Notes under the pieces: generated by a model
Told to the model about the DNA's origin: nothing
Databases searched by the model: none
Seen by the model: the letters and a program-made list of their open reading frames with translations, nothing else
Position numbers and translations under genes: made by a program
Shown: one piece after another, positions 55,098-63,818 of the stretch
Position numbering within the stretch: the stretch's first letter is position 1
Layout of the letters: the number at the start of each line of letters is the position of its first letter
Origin: OLB11 sp041392835
GTDB taxonomy: Bacteria; Bacteroidota; Bacteroidia; Chitinophagales; Chitinophagaceae
Assembly: GCA_041392835.1 (NCBI GenBank)
Contig: JAWKLF010000002.1
Span: 124,001-188,000 of the forward strand
Length of the DNA: 64,000 nucleotides
Direction: 5' to 3'

Positions 55098-56015
55098 CTA
55101 CTTGCTAATGTGTTGATAACCATTTGTTACGTCGAATATATGCAACAAGTAAGGAAATAATGCCTGCATACTTTCTTCGGCACCCTTGGTAGAGCCTGGC
55201 AAGGTAATAATAAGTGTATCTCCTATCATGCCTGCTACACCTCTAGACAACATGGCATAGGGCGTTCTGGCTTGGCCAAAATTTCGGGCATGCTCCATTA
55301 TGCCAGGTATCTCTACATCCAGCAGCGGCTGTATGGCCTGTGGCGTGCTATCTCTTTTGGACAATCCAGTACCTCCAGTAAGAATAATTAGATTCACTTT
55401 TTGCGCAACCAGTTTTTTTATTTCTTGTTGTATAGGCTCTATATCATCTGGTAAAATTGTATAGTGTTTTGCGTGTAGTTGCCACCGCTGTAATTGCGCA
55501 ATGATACTTTTTCCAGCCTTATCTTCTTTTTTCTGTTGCGAAACAGAATCGCTACATACTATCACTGCAATTTGCAAATCGCGATTAGGCGTTGTTATAA
55601 AACTTGTTTTTCCGCCTTGCTTATTTAAAAGTTTAATGTTTTTTATTTCTACACCTTTATCTATAGGCTTAAGCATATCATATATAGTTAAAGCTACAAT
55701 GGATGCTCCATGCATAGCCTCTACTTCTACGCCCGTTTTATAAATAGTAGCAACTTCTACGTATATAACAATTTCAGAATCTAATAACTCATACGAAATG
55801 CTCGCTTTTTCTATAGGTAATGGATGACAATCGGGTATCAAATCGGCTGTTTTTTTAATAGCCAATAAGCCGCTTGCTCTAGCAAACTCAAACACATTGC
55901 CTTTGGGCACTTCATTGTTCTTGATAGCGAGTATGGTTTCTTTTTTGCTAACACTAACTGTTGCACAGGCAGTGGCTATTCGCAAAGAAGAAATTTTATT
56001 TAATATATCAACCAT
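55098..56015 (-). CDS. moaCB: MoaC-MoaB fusion, molybdenum cofactor biosynthesis
   Basis: A 305-residue fusion. Residues 1-150 are MoaC (cyclic pyranopterin monophosphate synthase): KGNVFEFARASGLLAIKKTA, LIPDCHPLPI and EVEAMHGASIVALTIYDM. Residues 155-305 are a MoaB/MogA-type domain: VCSDSVS, LILTGGTGLSKRDSTPQAI, EIPGIMEHAR and ITLPGSTKGA. The first half makes the pterin precursor and the second adenylates molybdopterin. No other moa or moe gene is nearby, so the pathway must be completed elsewhere. Confidence 0.92.
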   Translation of the reverse strand: MVDILNKISSLRIATACATVSVSKKETILAIKNNEVPKGNVFEFARASGLLAIKKTADLIPDCHPLPIEKASISYELLDSEIVIYVEVATIYKTGVEVEAMHGASIVALTIYDMLKPIDKGVEIKNIKLLNKQGGKTSFITTPNRDLQIAVIVCSDSVSQQKKEDKAGKSIIAQLQRWQLHAKHYTILPDDIEPIQQEIKKLVAQKVNLIILTGGTGLSKRDSTPQAIQPLLDVEIPGIMEHARNFGQARTPYAMLSRGVAGMIGDTLIITLPGSTKGAEESMQALFPYLLHIFDVTNGYQHISK

Positions 56016-56126
56016 AAGATTAAAGATATAGAAATCTTGAAATGTAACAAGGTATTTTTTTAGCAGATACTTTTTACATCTGTGAAAAGAAAATTAAGTG
56101 CATTTTTTTACACCCTAAATTATTAG

Positions 56127-56134
56127 TACATTTA
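56127..56134 (+). promoter_or_regulatory. Putative -7 element (TACATTTA)
   Basis: TACATTTA fits TAnnTTTG at seven of eight positions. It is 20 bases before the ATG of the serine hydrolase gene; a T-rich block near 56103 could serve as -33. Confidence 0.3.
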
Positions 56135-56154
56135 CTATCAATAAAAAAATCTCT

Positions 56155-57474
56155 ATGATTAAAAAATTAATTGTCAGCCTATGCCTAGGATTCCTATTTC
56201 ACACTGGATTTTCCCAACATATAGACAAAGAAAAATTGGATAGCTATTTTGAAGCCTTAGAAGGAAGTGATAAATTTTATGGCAGTGTAGCAGTTGTAAA
56301 AAATGGTCAAATTGTGTATACCAAATCCATAGGCTATGCCGATATAGAATCAAAAACAAAAGCAGATAAAGAATCAAAATACAGAATAGGCTCTATATCT
56401 AAAACATTTACAAGTGTTTTGATTTTAAAAGCTATTGAAGAAAAAAAAATAAACTTGGAAACAACATTAAATTCATTTTTTCCATCCATTAAAAATGCCG
56501 AAAAAATTACTATTAGTCATTTACTAAGCCATAGAAGTGGTATACACAATTTTACGAATGATGCTGAATACTTGGAGTGGTACACGCAAGCAAAAACAGA
56601 ACAAGAGATGATAGAACTAATAGCTAAAGGTGGCAGCGATTTTGAACCCAATAGTAAAGCTGATTATAGTAATGCTAATTACGTTTTATTGAGTTATATT
56701 TTAGAAAAAGTATATAAAAAACCCTATGCGGATATACTTCAAGAAAAAATTATTCAGGTAGTTAATCTTAAAAATACCTATGTTGGAAAAAAAATTAACT
56801 TGAAGAACAAAGAATGCAATTCATATAGCTATAGTACTGCTTGGGAAAAAGAAAATGAAACAGACATGACTATACCTATGGGTGCTGGCAATATAGTTTC
56901 TACACCCAGTGACCTTGCAATATTTTCTTCAGCATTATTTCATCATAAAATTATTTCAGCACAAACTGTGGATGCGATGACTACTTTAAATGAACGATTT
57001 GGTTATGGTATTTTTCAAATGCCATTTGATGATAAAAAAAGTTTTGGACACACAGGAGGCATTGATGGTTTTAGCTCTGTTTTTGGTTTTTTTGCAAGCG
57101 ATGACATTGGATTTAGTATTATTTCTAATGCAAACAATTATAATATCAATACGGTTACACTCGTAGTATTAAGTGCCATATTTGACAAAGCATATGAGAT
57201 ACCCAATTTTAAAAGTTATACGCTTAGCTCTGAAGACTTAGACCCCTATTTAGGTGTATATGCTGATGCTAGTTTCCCATTGAAAATAACGATTTCAAAA
57301 AATGGCAATGTATTAATGGCACAAGCAACTGGCCAAGGTGCTTTTAGCTTGGAAGCTTCTGAAAAAAACATTTTTAAATTTGATCAAGCTGGTATTGTAT
57401 TAGAATTTAAGCCAGAGAATAAAACAATGACTCTAAAACAGGGAGGTGGAGTTTTCACACTTACTAAAGAGTAA
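56155..57474 (+). CDS. Class C beta-lactamase-like serine hydrolase
   Basis: A 439-residue exported protein. The signal peptide is MIKKLIVSLCLGFLFHTGFS. The SxxK nucleophile motif is in GSISKTFTSV near residue 82, the YxN motif in DYSNANYVLL near 165, and the HTGG triad box in FGHTGGIDGF near 303. It belongs to the AmpC/estB/D-aminopeptidase group and may be an esterase or peptidase rather than an antibiotic-resistance enzyme. The C-terminal 90 residues are a beta domain common in these proteins. Confidence 0.85.
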   Translation: MIKKLIVSLCLGFLFHTGFSQHIDKEKLDSYFEALEGSDKFYGSVAVVKNGQIVYTKSIGYADIESKTKADKESKYRIGSISKTFTSVLILKAIEEKKINLETTLNSFFPSIKNAEKITISHLLSHRSGIHNFTNDAEYLEWYTQAKTEQEMIELIAKGGSDFEPNSKADYSNANYVLLSYILEKVYKKPYADILQEKIIQVVNLKNTYVGKKINLKNKECNSYSYSTAWEKENETDMTIPMGAGNIVSTPSDLAIFSSALFHHKIISAQTVDAMTTLNERFGYGIFQMPFDDKKSFGHTGGIDGFSSVFGFFASDDIGFSIISNANNYNINTVTLVVLSAIFDKAYEIPNFKSYTLSSEDLDPYLGVYADASFPLKITISKNGNVLMAQATGQGAFSLEASEKNIFKFDQAGIVLEFKPENKTMTLKQGGGVFTLTKE

Positions 57475-57567
57475 TATTGAAGGACTGTTATAAGCAATGA
57501 AGAGTACATATTTTAGTACACTATTTTGCCTTTCCTTCATCCATTTTTTTATACTATTTTTTTAAAT

Positions 57568-58368
57568 ATGAACGAAATTGAAAAACATAAGGAAGAATTT
57601 ATTGCATTTAAACCTCAATTATTATCCTATTTATATCGTCTTACAACACACAAACAAGACGCAGAAGATTTGGCTCAAGATACTTTTGTAAAAGCTTTTG
57701 ATAAAATAGCACTCTTCAACAAACAATCAACTTTCAAAACATGGGTATTTGCTATAGCCACTAATTTAGCCAAAGACCATAAGCGAGTGCAAATGCGATG
57801 GGGTGAACACTGGATGGATTTAGTTCGTGATGCTCACAAAGAGTCTCCAGAACTTTTTGCAAAAAAATCCTCAATTGTAGAAAACTCTCCGCATGGAAAA
57901 TTTGTATTAATTGAACATTTAAATTATTGTTTTAATTGTACTATAAAAACATTATTGGTAACAGAACAAATTTGCCTTTGGCTCAAAGAAGTGTATGACT
58001 TCAAAATTTCAGAAATTATTATCATAACTGCCCTTAGCGAAGGAAAAGTAAAACATGCCTTGGCAAATGCCAGATTACATTTGAATAGAATATTTGAAAA
58101 AAAATGTGCTCTGATAAATAAACAAGGCACATGCAGTCAATGTACAGGGTTAAATAAAATATACAATCCTAAACAAGACCAACATATAGAAGCCAATAAA
58201 GTAAAAATGGTAAAAGAGCAAGGTGGTAAAAACATTGAAGAGTTGTTGAATCTTCGGCTTCAACTTATAAAAAATATAGACCCACTTCAAAGTGATGGCA
58301 TAGACCTTCACAATTATCTTATAGAAAATTCGCCCGGCTGGGCCCAAGAACAAGAACAAAAAAAATAA
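57568..58368 (+). CDS. ECF-type RNA polymerase sigma factor with C-terminal extension
   Basis: About 266 residues from the ATG at 57568; the frame opens at 57526, but the preceding residues do not align with sigma factors. Region 2 is clear: YLYRLTTHKQDAEDLAQDTFVKAFDKI, then FKTWVFAIATNLAKDHKR. A region 4-like helix-turn-helix follows (VYDFKISEIIIITALSEGKVKHAL). The last 80 residues are unusual, with a Cys cluster (CALINKQGTCSQC) and a helical acidic tail, which might sense redox or bind zinc. No anti-sigma gene is adjacent. Confidence 0.8.
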   Translation: MNEIEKHKEEFIAFKPQLLSYLYRLTTHKQDAEDLAQDTFVKAFDKIALFNKQSTFKTWVFAIATNLAKDHKRVQMRWGEHWMDLVRDAHKESPELFAKKSSIVENSPHGKFVLIEHLNYCFNCTIKTLLVTEQICLWLKEVYDFKISEIIIITALSEGKVKHALANARLHLNRIFEKKCALINKQGTCSQCTGLNKIYNPKQDQHIEANKVKMVKEQGGKNIEELLNLRLQLIKNIDPLQSDGIDLHNYLIENSPGWAQEQEQKK

Positions 58369-58441
58369 GTAATCTTAATTATTTACTTTTTTCGTCCGTT
58401 TTTTAATCTCTATTCGTCTAAATATAAAAAATGATACAAAC

Positions 58442-58765
58442 ATGGCTGTAAACAACGATTATATTAAATACATAACCGAGCAACTATCTGGCGTTTCGCC
58501 ATTTGAAACAAAAAAAATGTTTGGTGGTATAGGCTTTTTTAAAGATGATGTGATGTTTGCAATGATTGGCAATAACGCATTTCGACTTAAAGTAAATGAA
58601 TCAAACCAAAGCGACTTTGAAAAGTATGGCATGAAGCCATACCAATCAGACAGCAAGAAAAAAGGCATGCCCTATTGGGAAGTACCCAAAGAAATTATTG
58701 ATAATAAAAAACAACTTACACTATGGGCTAAAAAAGCAATAGACGTAGCTAAAAAAATAAAATAA
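58442..58765 (+). CDS. TfoX/Sxy N-terminal domain protein
   Basis: A 107-residue cytosolic protein. The MFGGIGFFKDDVMFAMIGNNAFRLKV segment and PYWEVPKEI are typical of the TfoX N-terminal domain, linked to competence regulation in some Proteobacteria. Function in Bacteroidota is unproven. It is 2 bases before the VOC gene, and a third gene with partial similarity follows, suggesting an operon. Confidence 0.85.
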   Translation: MAVNNDYIKYITEQLSGVSPFETKKMFGGIGFFKDDVMFAMIGNNAFRLKVNESNQSDFEKYGMKPYQSDSKKKGMPYWEVPKEIIDNKKQLTLWAKKAIDVAKKIK

Positions 58766-58767
58766 AT

Positions 58768-59136
58768 ATGAAAAATGCAATTAACTGGTTTGAAATACCA
58801 GTCAAAAATTTCGATAACGCTAAAACATTTTATGAAAAAATATTAAACACTGAAATGAAACGAATTGACATGATGGGTATGGTATGTGCATTTTTTCCTG
58901 CAGACTTGCAACAAGGCGTAGGAGGCTGTATCATGCAAGGGCCAGGCTATGAACCGACAGACAAAGGCACAATTGTGTATTTGAATGGTGGCGATGACTT
59001 AAATTTGGTTTTAAATAAAGTAGAAGGTGCAGGCGGAAAAATTATTTTACCTAAAATGGCCATCGGTAAAAATGGATTCATGGCTCATTTTTTAGATACT
59101 GAAGGAAATAAAGTAGGGCTACTTTCGCATGCATAA
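58768..59136 (+). CDS. VOC-family (glyoxalase/bleomycin-resistance) protein
   Basis: A 122-residue protein with the vicinal-oxygen-chelate pattern: INWFEIPVKNFDNAKTFYEKIL at the start and AHFLDTEGNKVGLLS at the end. Metal ligands of the fold would be E7 and E112-like positions. The exact substrate is unknown. It is tightly coupled to the flanking genes (2 bases upstream, 9 bases downstream). Confidence 0.85.
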   Translation: MKNAINWFEIPVKNFDNAKTFYEKILNTEMKRIDMMGMVCAFFPADLQQGVGGCIMQGPGYEPTDKGTIVYLNGGDDLNLVLNKVEGAGGKIILPKMAIGKNGFMAHFLDTEGNKVGLLSHA

Positions 59137-59145
59137 CATAACACT

Positions 59146-59481
59146 ATGGAAAAAAATAAATTCCAAGATACACTTGCTATCTATAATAAAATTATTGCCA
59201 AGATAACTTTATTTGAAGTAAAAGGAAAATCAATGCCATACACTTCTTCAAATGGTCATATGTTTTCTCAAGTGAACAAAAATGGTGAACTTGGAATACG
59301 ACTCTCAAAGTCAGACAGGGAGTCTTTTTATAAAGAGTATAATGATGACCCATTCCTATCATATGGTGCCATTATGAAAGAATATGTAAAAATTCCAAAC
59401 GAATTGCTTAAACATCCTATTATAATTAAAAAATATTTATTGTTAGGATTTGACTACGTCAACACTTTAAAAACAAAATAA
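59146..59481 (+). CDS. Small TfoX-like protein of unknown function
   Basis: A 111-residue cytosolic protein. GKSMPYTSSNGHMFSQVNKN, GIRLSKSDRESFYKEY and GAIMKEYVKIP recall a family distantly related to TfoX N-terminal domains. No catalytic residues are obvious. It is the third gene of a cluster with a TfoX protein and a VOC protein, which suggests a shared but unknown role. Confidence 0.6.
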   Translation: MEKNKFQDTLAIYNKIIAKITLFEVKGKSMPYTSSNGHMFSQVNKNGELGIRLSKSDRESFYKEYNDDPFLSYGAIMKEYVKIPNELLKHPIIIKKYLLLGFDYVNTLKTK

Positions 59482-59625
59482 TTATATACCTCCGTTTAAA
59501 CGATATTATCATTCTTCATTCTCATTCAATCTAAAATAATAATCACTCACTATTGATAAAAGATAGAAAACATTTTGTATTCCTCTAATTTTATGCTCAA
59601 ACTAATAATTTGACAATCTAAATTA

Positions 59626-59633
59626 TATATTTG
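59626..59633 (+). promoter_or_regulatory. Putative -7 element (TATATTTG) for the acyltransferase pair
   Basis: TATATTTG fits TAnnTTTG, 87 bases before the ATG at 59720. A TTTGAC sequence 13 bases upstream is too close to be a good -33. The rest of the 240-base gap shows nothing else. Confidence 0.35.
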
Positions 59634-59719
59634 TGTCTGTATTGAACTATACCTACGCTAAGCATATGTGTGCCATATGCAAATATTTTAATTTAAAATA
59701 AAAACAAACCGCATATAAA

Positions 59720-61165
59720 ATGTTCTTTAATTCTATAGATTTTGCCATTTTCTTGCCTTTAGTTTTTATACTCTATTGGTTTGTAACCAATAATAATTTA
59801 AAGTTGCAAAATTTTCTCATCGTTGTAGCAAGCTATATTTTTTATGGTTGGTGGGATTGGAAATTTTTATCGCTCATTTTGTTTAGTTCTATTGTAGATT
59901 ATTTGGTGAGCAGACAATTGGGTATAGAAGAACACAAATCAAAACGAAAAGCTTTACTTTGGATTAGTATCATGATCAATCTTGGCTTGCTTGGTTTTTT
60001 TAAATACTTTAATTTTTTCTTAGCCAACTTCAAAGCTGCATTTTCGTTTTTCGGATCTGAAATCAATATCAATTCTCTGAATATTATCTTACCTGTTGGC
60101 ATAAGTTTTTATACTTTTCAAACACTTAGCTATACAATAGATGTTTATAATAAAAAACTGAAGCCAACAAACGATTTTATTGCCTTTTCTGCCTTTGTTA
60201 GTTTCTTTCCGCAACTGGTTGCTGGCCCTATTGAGCGTGCCACACATTTGCTCCCTCAGTTTTATACCAAAAGAACATTTGATTATGCCAAAGCAGTTGA
60301 TGGACTTCGACAAATACTTTGGGGTTTGTTTAAAAAAATAGTTATTGCTGATAATTGTGCAGAATATGCAAATCAAATATTTAATCACTCTAACCATCAT
60401 AGCGGTGTCACCTTATTATTAGGTGCATTATTTTTTACATTTCAAATTTATGGCGATTTTTCGGGATACTCTGATATTGCCATTGGCACATCAAGGCTTT
60501 TTGGTTTTGACCTTATGCGCAATTTTAACTTCCCTTACTTTTCAAGAGACATTGCAGAGTTTTGGAGACGCTGGCATATCTCGCTATCTACATGGTTTAG
60601 AGATTATCTATACATACCGCTGGGTGGAAGTCAGGGAGGCACAGTAACAAAAATAAGAAACACGTTTATCATTTTTATTGTCAGTGGCTTTTGGCATGGT
60701 GCCAATTGGACGTTCATAGTTTGGGGCGCATTAAATGCAATTTATTTTTTACCTCTTTTGCTTACAAATAGCAATAGAAATAATATAGAAACTGTTGCCA
60801 AAGGAAAATTATTACCAAACCCAAAAGAATTTTTTGCTATGCTACTTACTTTTGGATTAACTGTGCTTGCTTGGATTTTTTTTCGTGCCGAAAATATAGC
60901 ACATGCTTATCATTATATCCTTGGGATTTTTAAAAACCCTCATTCTTATATTCAAATAGGAATCTATTGGAAATACAAAATAGTATTATGCCTTATACTG
61001 CTTTTTATAATCATAGAATGGATAGGAAGAGATGGTCAATATGCCATTGAGCGTATAGGCTATACATGGAAAAGGCCTTTACGCTTTGCATTGTACTATG
61101 CTATCATTATAGCCATTATCTGGTTTACTGGCAAGGATCAACAATTTATTTATTTTCAATTTTAG
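59720..61165 (+). CDS. MBOAT-family O-acyltransferase (AlgI/PatA-like)
   Basis: A 481-residue polytopic membrane protein. The AlgI-type N-terminus (YWFVTNNNLKLQNFLIVVAS) and the core signature HISLSTWFRDYLYIPLGGSQGG are present. The catalytic histidine is in VSGFWHGANWTFIVWG near residue 330, and PLVAGPIERA precedes it. These enzymes bring an acyl group across the inner membrane to acetylate surface polysaccharide or peptidoglycan. The SGNH-like protein that follows after 8 bases is the typical partner that completes the transfer. Confidence 0.9.
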   Translation: MFFNSIDFAIFLPLVFILYWFVTNNNLKLQNFLIVVASYIFYGWWDWKFLSLILFSSIVDYLVSRQLGIEEHKSKRKALLWISIMINLGLLGFFKYFNFFLANFKAAFSFFGSEININSLNIILPVGISFYTFQTLSYTIDVYNKKLKPTNDFIAFSAFVSFFPQLVAGPIERATHLLPQFYTKRTFDYAKAVDGLRQILWGLFKKIVIADNCAEYANQIFNHSNHHSGVTLLLGALFFTFQIYGDFSGYSDIAIGTSRLFGFDLMRNFNFPYFSRDIAEFWRRWHISLSTWFRDYLYIPLGGSQGGTVTKIRNTFIIFIVSGFWHGANWTFIVWGALNAIYFLPLLLTNSNRNNIETVAKGKLLPNPKEFFAMLLTFGLTVLAWIFFRAENIAHAYHYILGIFKNPHSYIQIGIYWKYKIVLCLILLFIIIEWIGRDGQYAIERIGYTWKRPLRFALYYAIIIAIIWFTGKDQQFIYFQF

Positions 61166-61173
61166 TTTTACGT

Positions 61174-62076
61174 ATGAATGCTTTTATTCTAAAAATAATT
61201 ATTTTTCTAATTCCCATTACCTTGTTGTTATTGGCACTTTGTTTTTTTGCCAATGGCTATACCGACCCTTTTTATGTTCGCTTTACTACGCCTACACAAC
61301 AAAATCTTATTGTGGGCACCTCACGAGCAGCACAAGGTTTACAGCCCGATATTTTTGAAAAAATATTAGGGATTAAGCTATATAATTATTCTTTTACAGT
61401 AGCACATAGTCCCTATGGAAAAAAATATTGGGAAAGTATCTTGAAAAAACACAACAAAAAAAAACACGGTGTTTTTATTGTAACTGTAGACCCATGGTCT
61501 ATTTCTACTTGGTGCAAAAATCCAAATGACGAAACTCAGTTCAGAGAAAATACACTTGCTGTAGCAAATACGCATAACGTAAGTATGTATCCAAACATAG
61601 AATATTTATATAAAAATCTAAAAGGTCATTATAAAGATATTCTACTAGCCCCTACTAAAAAATTATTTCTACATGAAAATGGATGGCTTGAAGTAAAGGA
61701 TATAAAAATGGATAGCGCATCTATGAATAAACGAATTGCCGAAAAGATAACTAAATATAGAACTGACCATCAACCTAAAACTAAATTTTCTAAAGTAAGA
61801 TTAGATTACTTACTTCAAACCATAAAATATTTTAATAACTATGGCCAAGTATATTTAGTAAGGCTCCCAGTTCATAGCGAAATGATAAAAATAGAAAATG
61901 AAATTATGCCAAATTTTAATGATGTAATTAGCAATGCCATACACCTTTCCAAAGCTTATTTAGATATGACAAATGATAATGATAAATTTCTTTATACAGA
62001 TGGTAATCACTTGTATCAAACATCTGGTAGAGAAGTGTCAGAAATCGTAGCTCAGTGGATAAAAAGTAATAATTAA
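61174..62076 (+). CDS. SGNH-hydrolase-like membrane-anchored protein, acyl-transfer partner
   Basis: About 300 residues from the ATG at 61174 (MNAFILKIIIFLIPITLLL); an upstream ATG at 61066 lies inside the acyltransferase gene. One N-terminal membrane helix anchors an extracytoplasmic domain. GTSRAAQGLQPDIF is the block I nucleophile region, and LYTDGNHLYQTSG carries a DxxH-like pair (Asp-Gly-Asn-His). This arrangement resembles DltD/AlgX-type partners of MBOAT proteins. The acceptor polymer is unknown. Confidence 0.7.
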   Translation: MNAFILKIIIFLIPITLLLLALCFFANGYTDPFYVRFTTPTQQNLIVGTSRAAQGLQPDIFEKILGIKLYNYSFTVAHSPYGKKYWESILKKHNKKKHGVFIVTVDPWSISTWCKNPNDETQFRENTLAVANTHNVSMYPNIEYLYKNLKGHYKDILLAPTKKLFLHENGWLEVKDIKMDSASMNKRIAEKITKYRTDHQPKTKFSKVRLDYLLQTIKYFNNYGQVYLVRLPVHSEMIKIENEIMPNFNDVISNAIHLSKAYLDMTNDNDKFLYTDGNHLYQTSGREVSEIVAQWIKSNN

Positions 62077-62169
62077 TAAACCAAACTCCGTGCTATTTTT
62101 AAATCTTATACTTTAATCACTTCTTGATTAATTTTTGGATTTTTTCTTTTCCTCGCAACTTCCCCATCT

Positions 62170-62334
62170 CGGGACATTGCGGTTCAATTACCCGATACAC
62201 CTCCGTATTCACAGACTACGGATAGCTGCACATTTTACAAAACCGCCGATAGCAGCACGACATTACAAATGTCGAACAGCGTTACTTGTTACTTGGTACA
62301 TCTCGAAGCGTTGGGTTAAAACCGCAGTGTCCCG
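62170..62334. other. Large folded element with nested hairpins
   Basis: Outer arms CGGGACATTGCGGTT (62170-62184) and AACCGCAGTGTCCCG (62320-62334) pair over all 15 positions (one wobble). The 135-base interior has TCCGTA / TACGGA (62202-62222), GCTGC / GCAGC (62225-62256) and CGACATT-ACA-AATGTCG (62258-62274). No open reading frame with family support is here. It could be a structured RNA, a palindromic repeat mobilised by the neighbouring transposase, or a DNA-level structure. It is richer in G+C by eye than the flanking DNA. Confidence 0.6.
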
Positions 62335-62410
62335 AAACGGAGACACGGCGGAGAAGAAAGTTAATAATATTTTTCTATATGGGCACAGGAAGCCAACTCA
62401 CTTACCTACG

Positions 62411-62672
62411 CCCCCACTGGCGCGAGAATGAGGCGTTGACTCTGTGTGATGGCTTCTCGTGCTTTTGCAGTTTCGTAAGTTAAGTAATACATTATACAAA
62501 TACATTTAATCGTTTTATAGGCACTTTACCCCACTGGCGCGAGAATCCCGATGAGGCATACGGGACAGGTGAGGCGTTGACTCTGTGTGATGGCTTCTCG
62601 TGCTTTTGCAGTTTCGTAAGTTAAGTAATACATCATACAAATACATTTAATCGTTTTATAGGCACTTTACCC
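62411..62672. repeat. Two direct copies containing the transposase 3' end
   Basis: Unit 1 (62411-62530) and unit 2 (62529-62672) share CCCACTGGCGCGAGAAT, GAGGCGTTGACTCTG and the block through CGTTTTATAGGCACTTTACC. Unit 2 carries 24 extra bases with a CCCG...CGGG palindrome. The shared block includes the last 13 or so codons of the transposase gene, so unit 1 holds a copy of the gene's end. Confidence 0.85.
62532..62578 (+). repeat. Left inverted repeat flanking the transposase
   Basis: 47 bases that match the reverse complement of 63265-63311 with only about 3 differences. It starts CACTGGCGC and contains CCCGATGAGGCATACGGG. Confidence 0.85.
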
Positions 62673-63205
62673 TCTTTATCATAAAAATAATCACTTGCAC
62701 TTGAATAAACAAATTCTTCTGCTTTTTCTACATATCCACTTACAACTGGATTATTATGTATGTAATCTAAACGTTGCCAAGCAATTTCAATTGTGTCCAG
62801 AACGATTGGATGATTATCTTGAATCCAAAACTGAAAATTTGAATTATTATTATTTCGTTTACCAGCTCGTTCCATCATCCAAAGCATCCACTCTTTTCTA
62901 CTTTCTTGTTTGTTATTTTCAATAGATTTCTTAAGTTCTGATGATGTATGCTTTTTCATATCTCTTACTAAATCCTGTAATTTATCTTGATGGCTACCAA
63001 TAATCATATGTACATGACTACTCATAATACACCAACCATATATTTCCAAACCTTTATGTTCTATACAATATTTCCAACTCTTTATTAAAATTTCTTTATA
63101 CTCATTTCTAATAAATACATCAATCCAATTTATAACAGTATAGGTAATAAAGTATATTTCATTTTGATCTCTAAATTTGTATTTTGAACTCATACGTAAT
63201 TGCAA
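62633..63205 (-). mobile_element. REP-associated tyrosine transposase (Y1/IS200-like, RAYT)
   Basis: A 190-residue Y1 transposase. The HUH metal-binding motif is HVHM in CIMSSHVHMIIG. The family tail RLDYIHNNPVVSGYVEKAEEFVYSSASDY is intact, with the nucleophile Tyr probably in the earlier QFWIQDNHPIV region or this segment. RAYTs handle REP-type palindromes rather than themselves. Flanking 47-base inverted repeats and a partly duplicated 3' end make a REPtron-like unit. The start is the ATG at 63205 or at 63193 (MSSKYKFR). Confidence 0.85.
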
Positions 63206-63264
63206 TATAAGTATTTAAAATAATCTCAGCAAACAGCTTTAGCTCAGGAAGCTTTCGCACAAAG

Positions 63265-63311
63265 CCACGCCTCACCTGTCCCGTATGCCTCATCGGGATT
63301 CCTGCGCCAGT
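63265..63311 (-). repeat. Right inverted repeat flanking the transposase
   Basis: The reverse complement of the left arm at 62532-62578, about 3 differences over 47 bases. The rest of the 316-base gap (63206-63521) is GC-richer, with no gene recognised. Confidence 0.85.
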
Positions 63312-63521
63312 GTTTGTGCTTATTCTTAAGCGAGTGGAGGCGGAAAGCGAAGCAGGATAAGGGTTTGAGGTGGGAAAGGTGGAATGTTAATAACTTTTTT
63401 GATTTTACTCGATTTTAGAGGACGAAAACGGACAATTTGAACCCTAAAAAATGAAAAGCCCCTAATGTTCGGTACTAAAATTTCAAAAAGTGAACTAATT
63501 TAATTTGCGTGTTTCTTGGAA

Positions 63522-63815
63522 TTAAATCCTAAATTCAGGGTTCATTATTAATGAAATAACTAATAGAATAATTAATACTAAACTTATAATAAAAAAGACA
63601 TTGCTCGCCAAGTAAAAAAAATATTTATTACCCATTTGGTATTTGTCTAATTTCCAAATATTCAAGGGTAGAATTAATTTAGCAGTTACATAGTCGAAGG
63701 TTTCTTTTCTATAATGATACCGAAAATAAAGTACATAGTTAATTATAATGCGTAATATCATTAAAGTGATAATAGTTTTTGAGATAGTAATAAAATTGTT
63801 CAATATTATATCCAT
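63522..63815 (-). CDS. Small membrane protein of unknown function
   Basis: A 97-residue protein with two strongly hydrophobic segments (about 8-30 and 68-91) and a charged loop with YHYRKETFDY between. No family recognised. It starts 3 bases after the stop of a partial RHS-like frame, so translational coupling is possible. A role as an immunity protein or an accessory to the RHS product is a guess. Confidence 0.5.
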   Translation of the reverse strand: MDIILNNFITISKTIITLMILRIIINYVLYFRYHYRKETFDYVTAKLILPLNIWKLDKYQMGNKYFFYLASNVFFIISLVLIILLVISLIMNPEFRI

Positions 63816-63818
63816 TGA

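Noticed and set aside
62181..62196. T-arm-like GGTTCAATT suggesting a tRNA
   Set aside because: No acceptor stem, anticodon arm or CCA in the right place.
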